A stretch of 64,000 bases of DNA from CAWINY01 sp963837635 (lineage in GTDB: Bacteria; Acidobacteriota; Terriglobia; Terriglobales; Acidobacteriaceae). Location of the stretch: contig CAWINY010000007.1 in the NCBI GenBank assembly GCA_963837635.1, forward strand, positions 310,001-374,000, written 5' to 3'. Numbering within the stretch: the stretch's first letter is position 1; each line of letters begins with the position of its first letter. Of the stretch, positions 1 to 8,500 are shown in pieces. The position numbers and the translations under genes are program-made. The notes beneath the pieces are model-generated. The model did not search any database, had not been told where the DNA came from, and saw only the letters and a list, made by a program, of their open reading frames with translations.

Positions 1-790
1 TAGCAGCCGTGTTGCAGAAGATCTGCCGGACGCCGGGCACGGCAGTCAGAACCGGCACAATGGCCGCGGCCGCCTCGCCATGGTGGGGCCGATAGCAAAC
101 AGAAACAATCCCGTCGTCGGACTGCACGTGGAAGCTGGCGTTCCTGGTGCGGTCATCTTTGGCCAGCGCGAGCCGGCAGCGATTCGCCAGGAGCAAGTCC
201 CGCAGCCCTTGCTTGGACTCTGGGGTTTCCTGGAACTCAGGAAGTTGCACGATGGAGCAGAACGCGGCGGCCAAATGATCGACGTTCGTACGTTCGATGT
301 TGAGGCTGAAGTCGTAGCCGCGCGGCTGAATCCAGTTGATATCGTAGAAGGTCCGAACCCACGTCTGGCGATCCTGATCCACCTGTTCGATGTACTGCTC
401 GGCCTTGTCGCGGCTCAATCGGAGCCTCTCCTGGACTGACTGGATGCGCGTTTCCGAGTCGGCTTCCACCCGCACCCGAAGCACGTGACCGATGCCCTTG
501 AACAAGCAATGACCGGCGAGGCCGTGATAAACCAGGGGACCGGCCAACGCCGCCTCGGTCAAGTAGCTAATCACAAAGGCTTGGTAGTGCTCGCGCTCCA
601 GCAGCATGCGTTCATTCAGAGCGCCATTCACGCACGCCATCTCAAGCTTACCGGCGGCAATGCCCGACAAGGTGGCTTGCTCCAGGAGTTCTTCCCGTCC
701 AATGCAGCGACAACCCAGATTGCGCGCCAAGCTTTCGGCAAAAGCCTTGCCGCAACCGTAGCTCCCCCGCGAAATGCAGACGAGTTGCAT
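1..790 (-). CDS. Cytidylate kinase-like protein with C-terminal BON-like domain (partial, runs off window start)
   Basis: The frame is open from the ATG at 790 to the window edge, about 263 codons with no stop seen. The N-terminus carries a P-loop (GSYGCGKAFAE), then the cytidylate-kinase-like features CIGREELLEQA and LVYHGLAGHCLFK. About 60 residues near the open end resemble a BON domain. It is a paralogue of the gene at 6082-6897, with the same domain order. The family is a P-loop kinase fold related to CMP kinase. The true substrate is unknown and true CMP kinase activity is doubtful. A CRP/FNR-like palindrome lies about 245 bases upstream. Because the stop codon lies outside the window, the total length is unknown. 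Confidence 0.85.
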   Translation of the reverse strand, partial: MQLVCISRGSYGCGKAFAESLARNLGCRCIGREELLEQATLSGIAAGKLEMACVNGALNERMLLEREHYQAFVISYLTEAALAGPLVYHGLAGHCLFKGIGHVLRVRVEADSETRIQSVQERLRLSRDKAEQYIEQVDQDRQTWVRTFYDINWIQPRGYDFSLNIERTNVDHLAAAFCSIVQLPEFQETPESKQGLRDLLLANRCRLALAKDDRTRNASFHVQSDDGIVSVCYRPHHGEAAAAIVPVLTAVPGVRQIFCNTAA

Positions 791-1035
791 GGTGGCCTCG
801 GTTCCGTTTTGCTTCCCGTGACCGGGTGCATGCCTTCCCGGCGAACATTCCCACCACCCCTGTGGCGAGATTCAGCTCTAACAATTGTTACGCGATTGCA
901 AGAATAAAAGCCAAATGCGTCCCGCGGGATTCAAACGCAAGAGGGCTGAATCCAAACTCTGCCGAACACATCTTCCCAATCTCGACCATTTCTATAGGCA
1001 GTTAGCGGATTATGCGGTTGTTGTGCCGCGCTGAC

Positions 1036-1051
1036 AGTGACTCACATCACG
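1036..1051. promoter_or_regulatory. CRP/FNR-family-like operator
   Basis: The core is GTGA-CTCACA-TCAC, a perfect 4+4 inverted repeat with a 6-base spacer, matching the general CRP pattern. It shares a 14-base identical block (CACATCACGTTCCG) with the site at 7117-7132, which lies upstream of the paralogous kinase gene. It sits in the 485-base gap before the minus-strand gene starting at 790. No clear -10/-35 pair could be assigned. Binding is inferred. Confidence 0.5.
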
Positions 1052-1275
1052 TTCCGAAGTGCGATACAACCGCAAACCTCGCGCTGGGTATCACTTCTGC
1101 TGCCGTCGCTGGCGGTCGTGGGCATGGGCTTGGGCTCTGCGCGACCTGTCAGGGGGATTGCAGGCAGTGCCAGACGTCAACGTAGGGTGGTGCGGAAGGG
1201 GAGGTGGCGCATGCACCTCCCCGGCGATGAAAGCATCACCGGGGAACCCGCATCGTAACGGCACGAGAGCAACAC

Positions 1276-2193
1276 TCAGTGGAAATGAGCGACTTCTTCG
1301 ACTTTCCTGCGCGCGTCTGCCGTTGCTCCGCCTCCTCCGCTCGGCGACCGGTATGTTGGGCGACGGCGGAAGCGGGACATGATGGCATCCGTGGTGAATC
1401 CCCCAAAAGCGGCGGCCAGAACTGCGATCAGGCCATAGATCAGGGCGTGGGCCCTCGATAGCGCGAACACCCCGGCTGGGAACCCGACCTCAGCCACCTT
1501 CACCACGGCGGTGCCCCGCGCCACTACCGTCTGATTCTGACAGGCATAGACCTCGACTTGGTACGACCCAGGGGGCGCTTTCTTTGGGAAAGCGACATTC
1601 ACGTTGTAGAGTGCGCTGTCGGCGGAGTCTTTAACCGCAACCGCATCCGGGTGCGTCTGATAGCTGCCCTCGTCCTGTTTTAGCGCGATATAGTTCGTGC
1701 GGATCAGTTCTCGATCCTGCGGGTCGGATTTTACGTTCTTATGCGAGCGGCACTCGATGCGGCTCTTGATCGCGGCTGGATCGAGTTGGTATTTCTCGAT
1801 GCTGGCGCGATCCAGCAACGTGGAAACATCACCATAAGACAGGAACAGACGAGGCGCTCCCCCGATGTGGAGCTTGTCGGTATTGACCCAGATCGGCCCC
1901 ACTCGTCCTTTCCGGTTAAACACTTCGTCCTTCTCATCGCCGCGAACGACTACGAGCACCTTCGAGCCCGGTGGGACGGCGCCCTCAATTTTCAAGTCTG
2001 CGCCGCCATAGAAGGCCCCCACCCGAATGGTATCGGGAGAGATGCGGATCGAGGGCGACGACGCTTGCGCCGCGGCAAAGTTTGGCGTCAAGCCGAAGAG
2101 CGCAAGCCCGATTGCAGTGATGGAAAAGGAAAAAAAGAGTTCACACATTCGATGGCGTTTCAAAATCGCCAACCCCGTGTCCGACATGGCCAC
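1276..2193 (-). CDS. TIGR02186-like (Alph_Pro_TM) membrane-anchored secreted protein
   Basis: A 305-residue protein with an N-terminal hydrophobic segment (signal peptide ending near FAAAQA), a beta-rich extracytoplasmic part and one C-terminal transmembrane helix (ALIYGLIAVLAAAFGGF), followed by a short basic tail. The layout and phrases such as GAFYGGADLKIEG and PPGSYQVEVYACQ fit the TIGR02186/PF09608 family. As I recall, members of that family often lie beside TauE/SafE exporters, and one is present here at 5128-6042. The biochemical role is unknown; an accessory role for sulfur-anion export is an inference from context. The start may be the first ATG or the later one at MCELFF. Confidence 0.75.
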   Translation of the reverse strand: MAMSDTGLAILKRHRMCELFFSFSITAIGLALFGLTPNFAAAQASSPSIRISPDTIRVGAFYGGADLKIEGAVPPGSKVLVVVRGDEKDEVFNRKGRVGPIWVNTDKLHIGGAPRLFLSYGDVSTLLDRASIEKYQLDPAAIKSRIECRSHKNVKSDPQDRELIRTNYIALKQDEGSYQTHPDAVAVKDSADSALYNVNVAFPKKAPPGSYQVEVYACQNQTVVARGTAVVKVAEVGFPAGVFALSRAHALIYGLIAVLAAAFGGFTTDAIMSRFRRRPTYRSPSGGGGATADARRKVEEVAHFH

Positions 2194-2318
2194 CTCGCGA
2201 CTGCTCAGATCGTGCGCAAATAGTACGGTTCTCTGGGCAAAAAGCCTGTGATTTGCACCAGCAAGGAATGTGACCCCCGTCTCCCACCCTTGTGAGGCAA
2301 GGCGGTAATCATAATCGA

Positions 2319-4886
2319 TTAAGTAGGGTAAGTCGTTTTTGTGGTGTCAGTTGCGCGGAAGCTGTAGTTCCCAAGGAGAAACTGCTGAACGTACCACTTC
2401 ATGGCGGACTGGCTGGTCATGTACATATCGAGTTGGCTGGTACAGGCCATCAGCCGGCCCAGGAGGTCAAGATTCGCTTCGGTTTTCTCGGCTGGCGCCT
2501 TCTTGAACCAGGCATTGACCAAGTCCCCCCGGCGGTCAACCAGGAAGTCGTAGTGCGCCAGGCAAGCTTCAACAAAGCATGCGCGGAGATTGCGCCTTTG
2601 CCGCTCCGCAGCTCCGCCGGCGAAGCGGAAGGCAATGTAGTTATTGCCCGGAATATCCGAGACGCAGGCATCCACCAGCGTGAAGTGGTAAGCCAAGCGG
2701 GAATTAAGATTCATGTACTCGTCGGCAACCAGCAAGTAACTGCTCTCGCCTAAGGCGCGCATCGTGCCCGCTTGCGACGTCAAAGAAGACTTCATGACGG
2801 ATGCCAAGTCACTCAAACTGGCGGGCATGTGGCGGGTCCACGCCACTTCAGGATGACTGACGCCGCGCCACAGTGCCTGGAAGGGGCGCGAGACAACTTG
2901 CGACGGCTTCACTTCCGTGGCCGAGGGATCGTCCAGCGCCAGACCTCCACCCAGATCGAGAACCTGAAGGTTAATGGGCACGCTGGGAGTCACCAACCTC
3001 TTGGAGCCGTGCAAGCCCTCTTGATCATTCAGAACGAACATGGCCTCGATCGCCTTCTCGTGACAAAAACGAAGCACATCATGGGCCGACTTGCAGCCCC
3101 CGGGACGGAAGTTGAAGGCCGCCGGGTCGAGCAGGTGAAGCGTCAGCAGGCGCCGGCTGATCGGGTCTTCCGGTCCCTCCTGATACCGTTCCACGATCGA
3201 GACTTCCATGGTTCGTGGCGGCCACAGACTCCCCGCGTAGACTCTCGGCTGCACGGCATCCAGGCTGACGGGATCGCCGTCGCGAAGCTGCTCAAAAGCG
3301 CCCGTCAGTTGAAACACCGAAGGAATCTTCGCTTCGCGAAGCAGAGCGGCGGCGTGGCCGGCAACATTCCCCCACTCGGCCACCAGACCGCCGATACGCG
3401 GAAAGACTTGAACGATCTCTGGGGATGCCCGGTGCAGAAACAGGATGGCGCCCTCCGGGGTTGCACTCAGGTCTCGCTGCTCGCTGACCAAGTAAGCTTT
3501 TCCCGAAACTCGGCCGGGATAAATGCTCCGCCCGCCGGCCAGGAGCGGCTCTTGCTTCACCCGCGACTTGCTGCGCGCCGACGCTGAATTTGCCAAGGTC
3601 AGGGGACGAGACTGGAGAATCCACAGTTGGCCGTTCTCCTCCAACGCCCACTCAATATCTTGCGGGACGCCAAAATGGTTCTCGATGGCCATGCCCCACT
3701 CGGCAAGCACTTCCAATTCGTTCAGCCCCACGCTGGGGGCATTGGCTTCCTCCCAGGGAATTGGGCAGCGAACCAGACCGCCGCCCTTTTGCGGCAAGGT
3801 TTCTTCTTCCTTGCGGACTACCGTCTCCTCCAGCAACCGATGAGGATGCCCGCGGCTCACAACCATAAGATCAGCCGAGGACGAACCGCTGGTAATATCC
3901 ATCCCCAAGCCCCGCGCGGCGGTGATCCACAGGGTATCGCTCTTGGGATCGCTGGGATCCCTGGTGTACATGATCCCGGATGCGCGGGCAGCAATGACCC
4001 GTAGGAACAGGACCGCAACCGGACTCTCAATCTCCGGCAGGCCGGCGGAAAGACGATAAAACAGGGCCCGCTCGCTGAAGCGCGAGGCAACCACTTGCTT
4101 GTAGGCGTCGACGGCCTGGCTAAAAGGAACGTTGATCAGACTCGATAGCTGGCCGGCAAACGTCTTCTCCTTCTCCCCGCCTTCGCCCGCCGCACTGGAA
4201 CGAACGGCAAGTCCAAGACCGGCTGTTCGCAGGGCCGAAGCACGCTCGGTGATGGCGACCTCAATTGCCCTGGGTACCGGGAGTGCGAGCGCCTTTTCGA
4301 TGAGCCGGCGGGAGGTCTCACGGAGGGCATCGAGATCGTTCAGGTCGATGCTGCGGGTGGCATCCCGAACCTCTCGCCACAGCGGAACGCCACAGAATTG
4401 GCGATGGGCATCGGCCGTGATCACGTAGCCATCGGGGACGGGCAACCGGAGCCGGTTCTTGATTTCGCCCAGAACCGCGGCTTTGCCCCCAACCTGGGCG
4501 ACCGAAGTCATGTCGATATCGGTGAGCGATGCTGAGAAGTGGGGAGCAGCGAATTCCCGTTGGGCGGCGACGTAGCTTTCCACCTCATGGCGCTGCGCCC
4601 GAACTACATTCGCCAACGCACGGTAGTCCTTCCCCGTCAGACGTTCCAGAGCCTGCACGGCCAGCTCAGCTCTGTCGAAGACCGAGGAGATTCGATCGCC
4701 GAGTACCTCGGGGGTCGGGGGAGCATACTGCAGGTCTTCCTGCAGCGAGGTCAGGAGTTCCAGACATTCGTTATTCAGAGAGAGGAGTTCGCGAAAACTG
4801 GCGTATTTGTGGCGTATCCGCTGCTCAGCAGATTCCGCCGCGTGATCCGAACCTCGCTTCGACCATGGCTTCCACCAGTCAGACAT
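2319..4886 (-). CDS. PEP synthase-like protein (PEP/pyruvate-binding ATP-grasp domain plus swivelling domain, atypical C-terminus)
   Basis: An 855-residue protein. Residues about 1-125 are helical and charged. Residues about 130-440 match the PEP/pyruvate-binding ATP-grasp domain of PEP synthase/PPDK (QVGGKAAVLGEI, LAVRSSAAGEGG, IEWALEENGQLWILQSRPLT). Residues about 455-560 resemble the phosphohistidine swivelling domain (GGRSIYPGRVSGKAYLV), with a histidine in GNVAGHAAALLREAKIPSV where classical enzymes have TSHAA. The C-terminal 290 residues do not look like the PEP-binding TIM barrel, so true PEP synthesis is doubtful; it may be a phosphotransfer protein with another acceptor. It lies between the TIGR02186 and TauE/SafE genes. 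A 13-bp hairpin lies 12 bases upstream of the start. Confidence 0.8.
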   Translation of the reverse strand: MSDWWKPWSKRGSDHAAESAEQRIRHKYASFRELLSLNNECLELLTSLQEDLQYAPPTPEVLGDRISSVFDRAELAVQALERLTGKDYRALANVVRAQRHEVESYVAAQREFAAPHFSASLTDIDMTSVAQVGGKAAVLGEIKNRLRLPVPDGYVITADAHRQFCGVPLWREVRDATRSIDLNDLDALRETSRRLIEKALALPVPRAIEVAITERASALRTAGLGLAVRSSAAGEGGEKEKTFAGQLSSLINVPFSQAVDAYKQVVASRFSERALFYRLSAGLPEIESPVAVLFLRVIAARASGIMYTRDPSDPKSDTLWITAARGLGMDITSGSSSADLMVVSRGHPHRLLEETVVRKEEETLPQKGGGLVRCPIPWEEANAPSVGLNELEVLAEWGMAIENHFGVPQDIEWALEENGQLWILQSRPLTLANSASARSKSRVKQEPLLAGGRSIYPGRVSGKAYLVSEQRDLSATPEGAILFLHRASPEIVQVFPRIGGLVAEWGNVAGHAAALLREAKIPSVFQLTGAFEQLRDGDPVSLDAVQPRVYAGSLWPPRTMEVSIVERYQEGPEDPISRRLLTLHLLDPAAFNFRPGGCKSAHDVLRFCHEKAIEAMFVLNDQEGLHGSKRLVTPSVPINLQVLDLGGGLALDDPSATEVKPSQVVSRPFQALWRGVSHPEVAWTRHMPASLSDLASVMKSSLTSQAGTMRALGESSYLLVADEYMNLNSRLAYHFTLVDACVSDIPGNNYIAFRFAGGAAERQRRNLRACFVEACLAHYDFLVDRRGDLVNAWFKKAPAEKTEANLDLLGRLMACTSQLDMYMTSQSAMKWYVQQFLLGNYSFRATDTTKTTYPT

Positions 4887-4897
4887 GACTTGATGAT

Positions 4898-4938
4898 ACC
4901 GCTCCGCTAGGAGACTACTGCAACGCTAGCGGAGCGGT
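4898..4938. repeat. Inverted repeat (13-bp arms) before the PEP-synthase-like gene
   Basis: ACCGCTCCGCTAG at 4898-4910 and its exact complement CTAGCGGAGCGGT at 4926-4938, with a 15-base loop. In a minus-strand transcript this stem ends 11 bases before the start codon at 4886, so it could shield the ribosome site or end transcription coming from the exporter gene. No T-tract follows it. Confidence 0.7.
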
Positions 4939-4955
4939 GCTTCATAAGTGGGTTT

Positions 4956-5100
4956 GTATCAGGGCACGACTTTAGTCGTGCCGCAAGGGCATAGAGCACT
5001 CGGGCTTTAGCCCCTGTTTGATCGTGCTTTGCAGCAACAGGGGCTAAAGCCCGTAATTCGACAACTCCTGTGCGGCACGACTAAAGTCGTGCCCTGATAC
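4956..5100. repeat. Nested palindromic repeat (REP-like)
   Basis: The outer arms are 30 bp and perfectly complementary (4956-4985 and 5071-5100), and each contains the self-complementary core GCACGACTTTAGTCGTGC. The inner arms are 18 bp (5001-5018 and 5036-5053) with the core GGGCTTTAGCCC. The structure fills the gap between the exporter stop (5128) and the next gene start. It looks like a dispersed non-coding palindromic element. Confidence 0.85.
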
Positions 5101-5127
5101 AGCGGCATTCATTTAGGAGATGAATTG

Positions 5128-6042
5128 TTAGTGCCCCCCGGCGTAGGAGAGCAAATTCGCGGGCGTGATCACCAAACCGACAGCAAGCTTGGCAGCCACT
5201 ATCAGGACCACGCTGGCCAGCACGATTTTGAGTTGATCGCCGCGCAACATCCGTGACATGCGCGCTCCGATCTGCGCCCCGGCAATGGAACCGGTGCAGA
5301 TCAGCAGCGCCAGAACAATGTCCACGGTATGGTTGGTATAGGCTTGCATGATCGTCAAGCCCGCACACGTGAACAAGATCTGGAAGAGGTCCGTGCCGAC
5401 CGCGACGTGCATCGGCATCCGCAACAGGTAGACCATCATGGGGATCATCAGAAAGCCCCCGCCGACACCCATGATCGCAGCCAGGATCCCGACCAGTGCG
5501 CACATCACAAAGGGAACCAATACCGACTGCTGGACACTGGAGCGCGGGAAGTTCATCTGAAAGGGAAGCCTGTCAAGCAAGTTGCGGCGCTCGACCGGCT
5601 TGTGAGTCTTGGAAGTCATCACTCCGCGACGGAGACTCTGCAGGCTCTCCAGCAACATGAATGTGCCGACGCTTCCCAGGATGATCACGTAGGTTATGGT
5701 GATCACAAAATCGGCGTTGCCGGCGGCGCGCAGCATCTTGACGAGGCGGACCCCAACCTGAGCTCCGGCCAGCCCACCCAGCAACAGCACCGCGCCCAGC
5801 TTGAAGTCCACATTTCCCAAGCGGAAGTGGGCCGCGGTACCGGAAGAAGAGGTGCCAACCAGCGAACTTGTGTCCGAAGCCGCCGCCACCGTGGGCGGAA
5901 TGCCGATCATCATCATGATTGGGGTCATGAGAAACCCGCCACCGACGCCCACCAGACCAGAAAGAAATCCTACCATCGTGCCGATGGCCACAATTAATAA
6001 GAGATTAGTGCTGACCCCTGCTACTGGCAGAAAGATATGCAT
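5128..6042 (-). CDS. TauE/SafE family anion exporter
   Basis: A 304-residue polytopic membrane protein with two homologous halves. Each carries the family motif, GLVGVGGGFLMTPIMM near residue 30 and AIMGVGGGFLMIPMMV near residue 190, followed by hydrophobic helices. The family (PF01925) moves small anions, often sulfite, sulfoacetate or related organosulfur compounds, across the inner membrane. The gene lies 39 bases after the cytidylate-kinase-like gene and is probably co-transcribed with it. The TIGR02186 gene downstream supports an exporter module. The substrate cannot be told from sequence. Confidence 0.88.
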   Translation of the reverse strand: MHIFLPVAGVSTNLLLIVAIGTMVGFLSGLVGVGGGFLMTPIMMMIGIPPTVAAASDTSSLVGTSSSGTAAHFRLGNVDFKLGAVLLLGGLAGAQVGVRLVKMLRAAGNADFVITITYVIILGSVGTFMLLESLQSLRRGVMTSKTHKPVERRNLLDRLPFQMNFPRSSVQQSVLVPFVMCALVGILAAIMGVGGGFLMIPMMVYLLRMPMHVAVGTDLFQILFTCAGLTIMQAYTNHTVDIVLALLICTGSIAGAQIGARMSRMLRGDQLKIVLASVVLIVAAKLAVGLVITPANLLSYAGGH

Positions 6043-6081
6043 GCGTGTTCTCCTCCCGTGCGTGCTCGGGCTCCCGACTCG

Positions 6082-6897
6082 TCAAACTGCAGCTAAACCC
6101 GCTGGCGGCGCTATTTCCTCCAGGTCCACCGAGGTTACCCCGGACGCCGCCAATGCCACCTGCTTGATTTCAGCAACTTGTTCGATGGCCCCGACTCTCC
6201 CCCGAATTGAGACCGCGCCTCGGTGCGCGACCACCTCCAGTTCTAGATCGGAAGTCGGGGGATTCAGGGCCAAGTTGGCGCGAATCCGGCTGGCCAGGGC
6301 CAGGTCGTCCATTTTCTGCTGACATTCGGGGGTGAACTCAAAACATTTCACGACCGCCGCTGCCGCAATGATTCCGCAAGCCTCGTCAATACTCATGGAC
6401 TCGACGTTGAGCACAATGTCGTACAAAGAGGGGTCGCCCCAATCAACCCCGTAGAGGAATTGTGTCCACTTCCGCCGGTCATCGTCCACTTTCTCGATAT
6501 AAGCGGCCGCATCTTTCTGGCTATACTTCAGCCGTTCCATCACCATCCGGATGCGGAAGTCCAAGGGCGCGATAATGCGGGCCCGCAGGATCGGGCCGCC
6601 TTTCAGCAGCAAATGCCCCGCCAGCCCGTGATAGACGACTCTCCCAGTTCGAACTTCTTCGGCGAGGGCTGCCTGAACCAGAGCCAGGTAAAGATAGCGT
6701 TTGTGCCGGAAGCGATCGAGAAATCGGGGAGGCTTTTCCAGCGCTTCGCGGATCTCGCTCTGGGAAACCGCGTGGGCCGCGGCTCTCTCAACGATGACAT
6801 CACGGTCAATGCAGCGATAGCCAAGCCTTCGAGCCAAACATTCGGCCAAGGCCTTGCCACCGCTGAACGAACCCCGGGAAATGGTAATCACTGCCAT
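6082..6897 (-). CDS. Cytidylate kinase-like protein fused to BON domain
   Basis: 271 residues. Residues 1-200 are a P-loop kinase fold with Walker A GSFSGGKALAE, the aspartate pair CIDRDVIVERA and the motif VVYHGLAGHLLLKGG, as in PF13189 (cytidylate kinase-like). Residues about 205-268 form a BON domain (RIRANLALNP, VEVVAHRGAVSIRGRVG-like spacing, IKQVALAASGVTSVD). BON domains usually bind lipids or envelope components, so fusion to a cytosolic kinase fold is notable. The acceptor is unknown. It heads a minus-strand run with the TauE/SafE gene. A CRP/FNR-like palindrome is 220 bases upstream. Confidence 0.82.
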   Translation of the reverse strand: MAVITISRGSFSGGKALAECLARRLGYRCIDRDVIVERAAAHAVSQSEIREALEKPPRFLDRFRHKRYLYLALVQAALAEEVRTGRVVYHGLAGHLLLKGGPILRARIIAPLDFRIRMVMERLKYSQKDAAAYIEKVDDDRRKWTQFLYGVDWGDPSLYDIVLNVESMSIDEACGIIAAAAVVKCFEFTPECQQKMDDLALASRIRANLALNPPTSDLELEVVAHRGAVSIRGRVGAIEQVAEIKQVALAASGVTSVDLEEIAPPAGLAAV

Positions 6898-7116
6898 GCA
6901 AGTCCTCCGAAGGAACCCGGCACGCGGCCCCGCACGTGACGGGCGATTCTCCCCTGCAAAATTCCGGCAGACCCGGCAGGCTGCTGAACGGACAGGCAGC
7001 CAAGTGGCAGGGGATGCTTTGCCCGAAGATGGTGACAGCCCCGGAACAGCGGCGGCAAATTCCCAAATTGCGAGTAGTGTGCCCGAGCCACGTTACGTCG
7101 GAACGGCCAGAGGGTC

Positions 7117-7132
7117 TGTGAAGCACATCACG
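7117..7132. promoter_or_regulatory. CRP/FNR-family-like operator
   Basis: The core is TGTGA-AGCACA-TCACG, in which GTGA and TCAC are exact complements separated by 6 bases. The block CACATCACGTTCCG recurs at the site near 1040, upstream of the paralogous gene. It lies 220 bases upstream of the start at 6897. The bound regulator is not in the window. Confidence 0.55.
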
Positions 7133-7263
7133 TTCCGGTGTGTTCTTCATTACCAAAGCAATAGACATTCTAGGAGCACTGCGCATTGTATCCCCTTTCT
7201 AACCCAGGCGCTGGTAAATAGGCTGAGTTCAAGCTGCCGGTCGTCTGTAGACAGCGGGTAGCG

Positions 7264-7343
7264 CCGGCGTCCCCTACCCCAGCAAGCCTGAAGCAGGCTT
7301 GCCGGGGACCCCGGTCTCGCCGGCGGGTCCTGTCCACCTTACC
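7264..7343. repeat. Dispersed repeat copy A (second copy inside actB 3' end)
   Basis: This stretch shares a near-identical core with 11608-11685: AAGCCTGAAGCAGGCTTGCC, then GGGACCCCGGTCTCGCCGGC. The core contains a hairpin (GCAAGCCTG / CAGGCTTGC). Here it is non-coding, in the leader of the respiratory operon. The rest of 6898-7724 holds no gene I can support. Confidence 0.75.
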
Positions 7344-7724
7344 CAGGCGCTCAGCAGAGCCCGCCGGCGAGGCGCCGGTGCTACAAGCGCACCACCACGA
7401 AATCGAAGTGGGCTAGCCTTGTGTTTACCTCTTGACCCGACACAATATTGCGCGTCGTGGCGCCACTATGGCTGTTTTCGTCGCGTGGGCGATGCTTTGC
7501 CGCATCGTGCGCCGCGCTGGCGACATCCAATTCCCCGAGTTGCACAGAGCTGAATGCAAAGCCGCTCAAGAAGGCGTTCTGGAGTGAGACACCGTGCAAA
7601 TTTGTGAAACCTTGCCGGGCGTGCTTGGCATCCAACTACGTTCAGTTCAGCAACTCGCAAATCGTTCCAAAGGCTTTAGGGGTCCAAGGTTGAGAGCGGT
7701 TCGACACCATAGGTGACCAGCTAG

Positions 7725-8423
7725 ATGGGTCAGATTTTCCATCGCAGCGCCAACAGCATCGTTCGCATTTCGATCCTCCTGGCGGCCGTGGGGGCGGGTG
7801 GCCTGTTTTGGTTCCTGGCCCAGATGCAGCGCTCGCCCTACTTCTCGCAACGCGACATGGCTCACCTGCAGCCGGTACCCTTCAGCCATCAGCATCACGT
7901 GGCAGGCATGGGCATTGACTGCCGCTACTGTCACACCTCGGTGGAAGTCTCCAGCTTCGCCGGCATCCCGCCCACCAAGACGTGCATAAACTGTCACTCG
8001 CAGATCTGGAGCAACGCGCCCATGCTGGAACCGGTGCGCGAGAGCTTTCGTTCGGGGAAGTCGCTGCAGTGGGTGCGCGCCAACGACCTGCCCGACTACG
8101 TCTATTTCGATCACAGTATTCACCTCAACAAGGGTGTGGGATGCGACTCCTGTCACGGACCGGTTGACCGCATGCCCCTGATGTATCCCTACGCCACGCT
8201 GCAGATGGAGTGGTGCTTGAACTGTCATCGCGCGCCGGAGAAGTTTCTGCGCCCGCACGACCAGGTGTTCAACATGCGTTATCAGCCGCCTTCGATCATC
8301 AACCCGGTCGAGGTTGACGGCACCAAGTACAACAATCAAATTGCACTCGGCACTTACCTGAAGAACAAGTACCGCCTGCGAAGCGTGCAGGACATTACCA
8401 GTTGCAACACTTGCCACCGCTGA
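7725..8423 (+). CDS. actA: Alternative complex III subunit ActA, pentaheme cytochrome c
   Basis: 232 residues. One N-terminal membrane anchor (residues about 12-32) is followed by a periplasmic domain with five CXXCH heme-c motifs (CRYCH, CINCH, CDSCH, CLNCH, CNTCH). Five hemes and one anchor match ActA of quinol-oxidising alternative complex III. It receives electrons within the complex on the way to cytochrome c or an oxidase. It is the first gene of a long co-directional operon with actB to actF. The start ATG follows a weak ribosome site, and the 4 residues before the anchor-proximal arginine fit a cytoplasmic N-terminus. Confidence 0.92.
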   Translation: MGQIFHRSANSIVRISILLAAVGAGGLFWFLAQMQRSPYFSQRDMAHLQPVPFSHQHHVAGMGIDCRYCHTSVEVSSFAGIPPTKTCINCHSQIWSNAPMLEPVRESFRSGKSLQWVRANDLPDYVYFDHSIHLNKGVGCDSCHGPVDRMPLMYPYATLQMEWCLNCHRAPEKFLRPHDQVFNMRYQPPSIINPVEVDGTKYNNQIALGTYLKNKYRLRSVQDITSCNTCHR

Positions 8424-8435
8424 AAGAATTCGGTA

Positions 8436-8471
8436 CCCCACATCTGCTGCCAAAGCCAGGCAGATGTGGGG
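8436..8471. repeat. CCCACATCTGCC hairpin, copy 1 (actA-actB gap)
   Basis: 12-bp perfect arms CCCCACATCTGC (8436-8447) and GCAGATGTGGGG (8460-8471). The same hairpin occurs at about 13.77, 16.37 and 21.73 kb, all within the respiratory operon. This copy is between the actA stop and the likely actB start. Confidence 0.85.
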
Positions 8472-8500
8472 CACCCTCGAACCTAGACACTGAGATCACG

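Noticed and set aside
2240..2275. Further CRP-like site (TGTGATTTGCACC) before the TIGR02186 gene
   Set aside because: Only the left half matches; the right half-site is missing, unlike the four listed sites.
8402..8500. Longer actB start at 8402
   Set aside because: It would overlap the actA end and translate the hairpin; the ATG at 8501 begins the family-like sequence.
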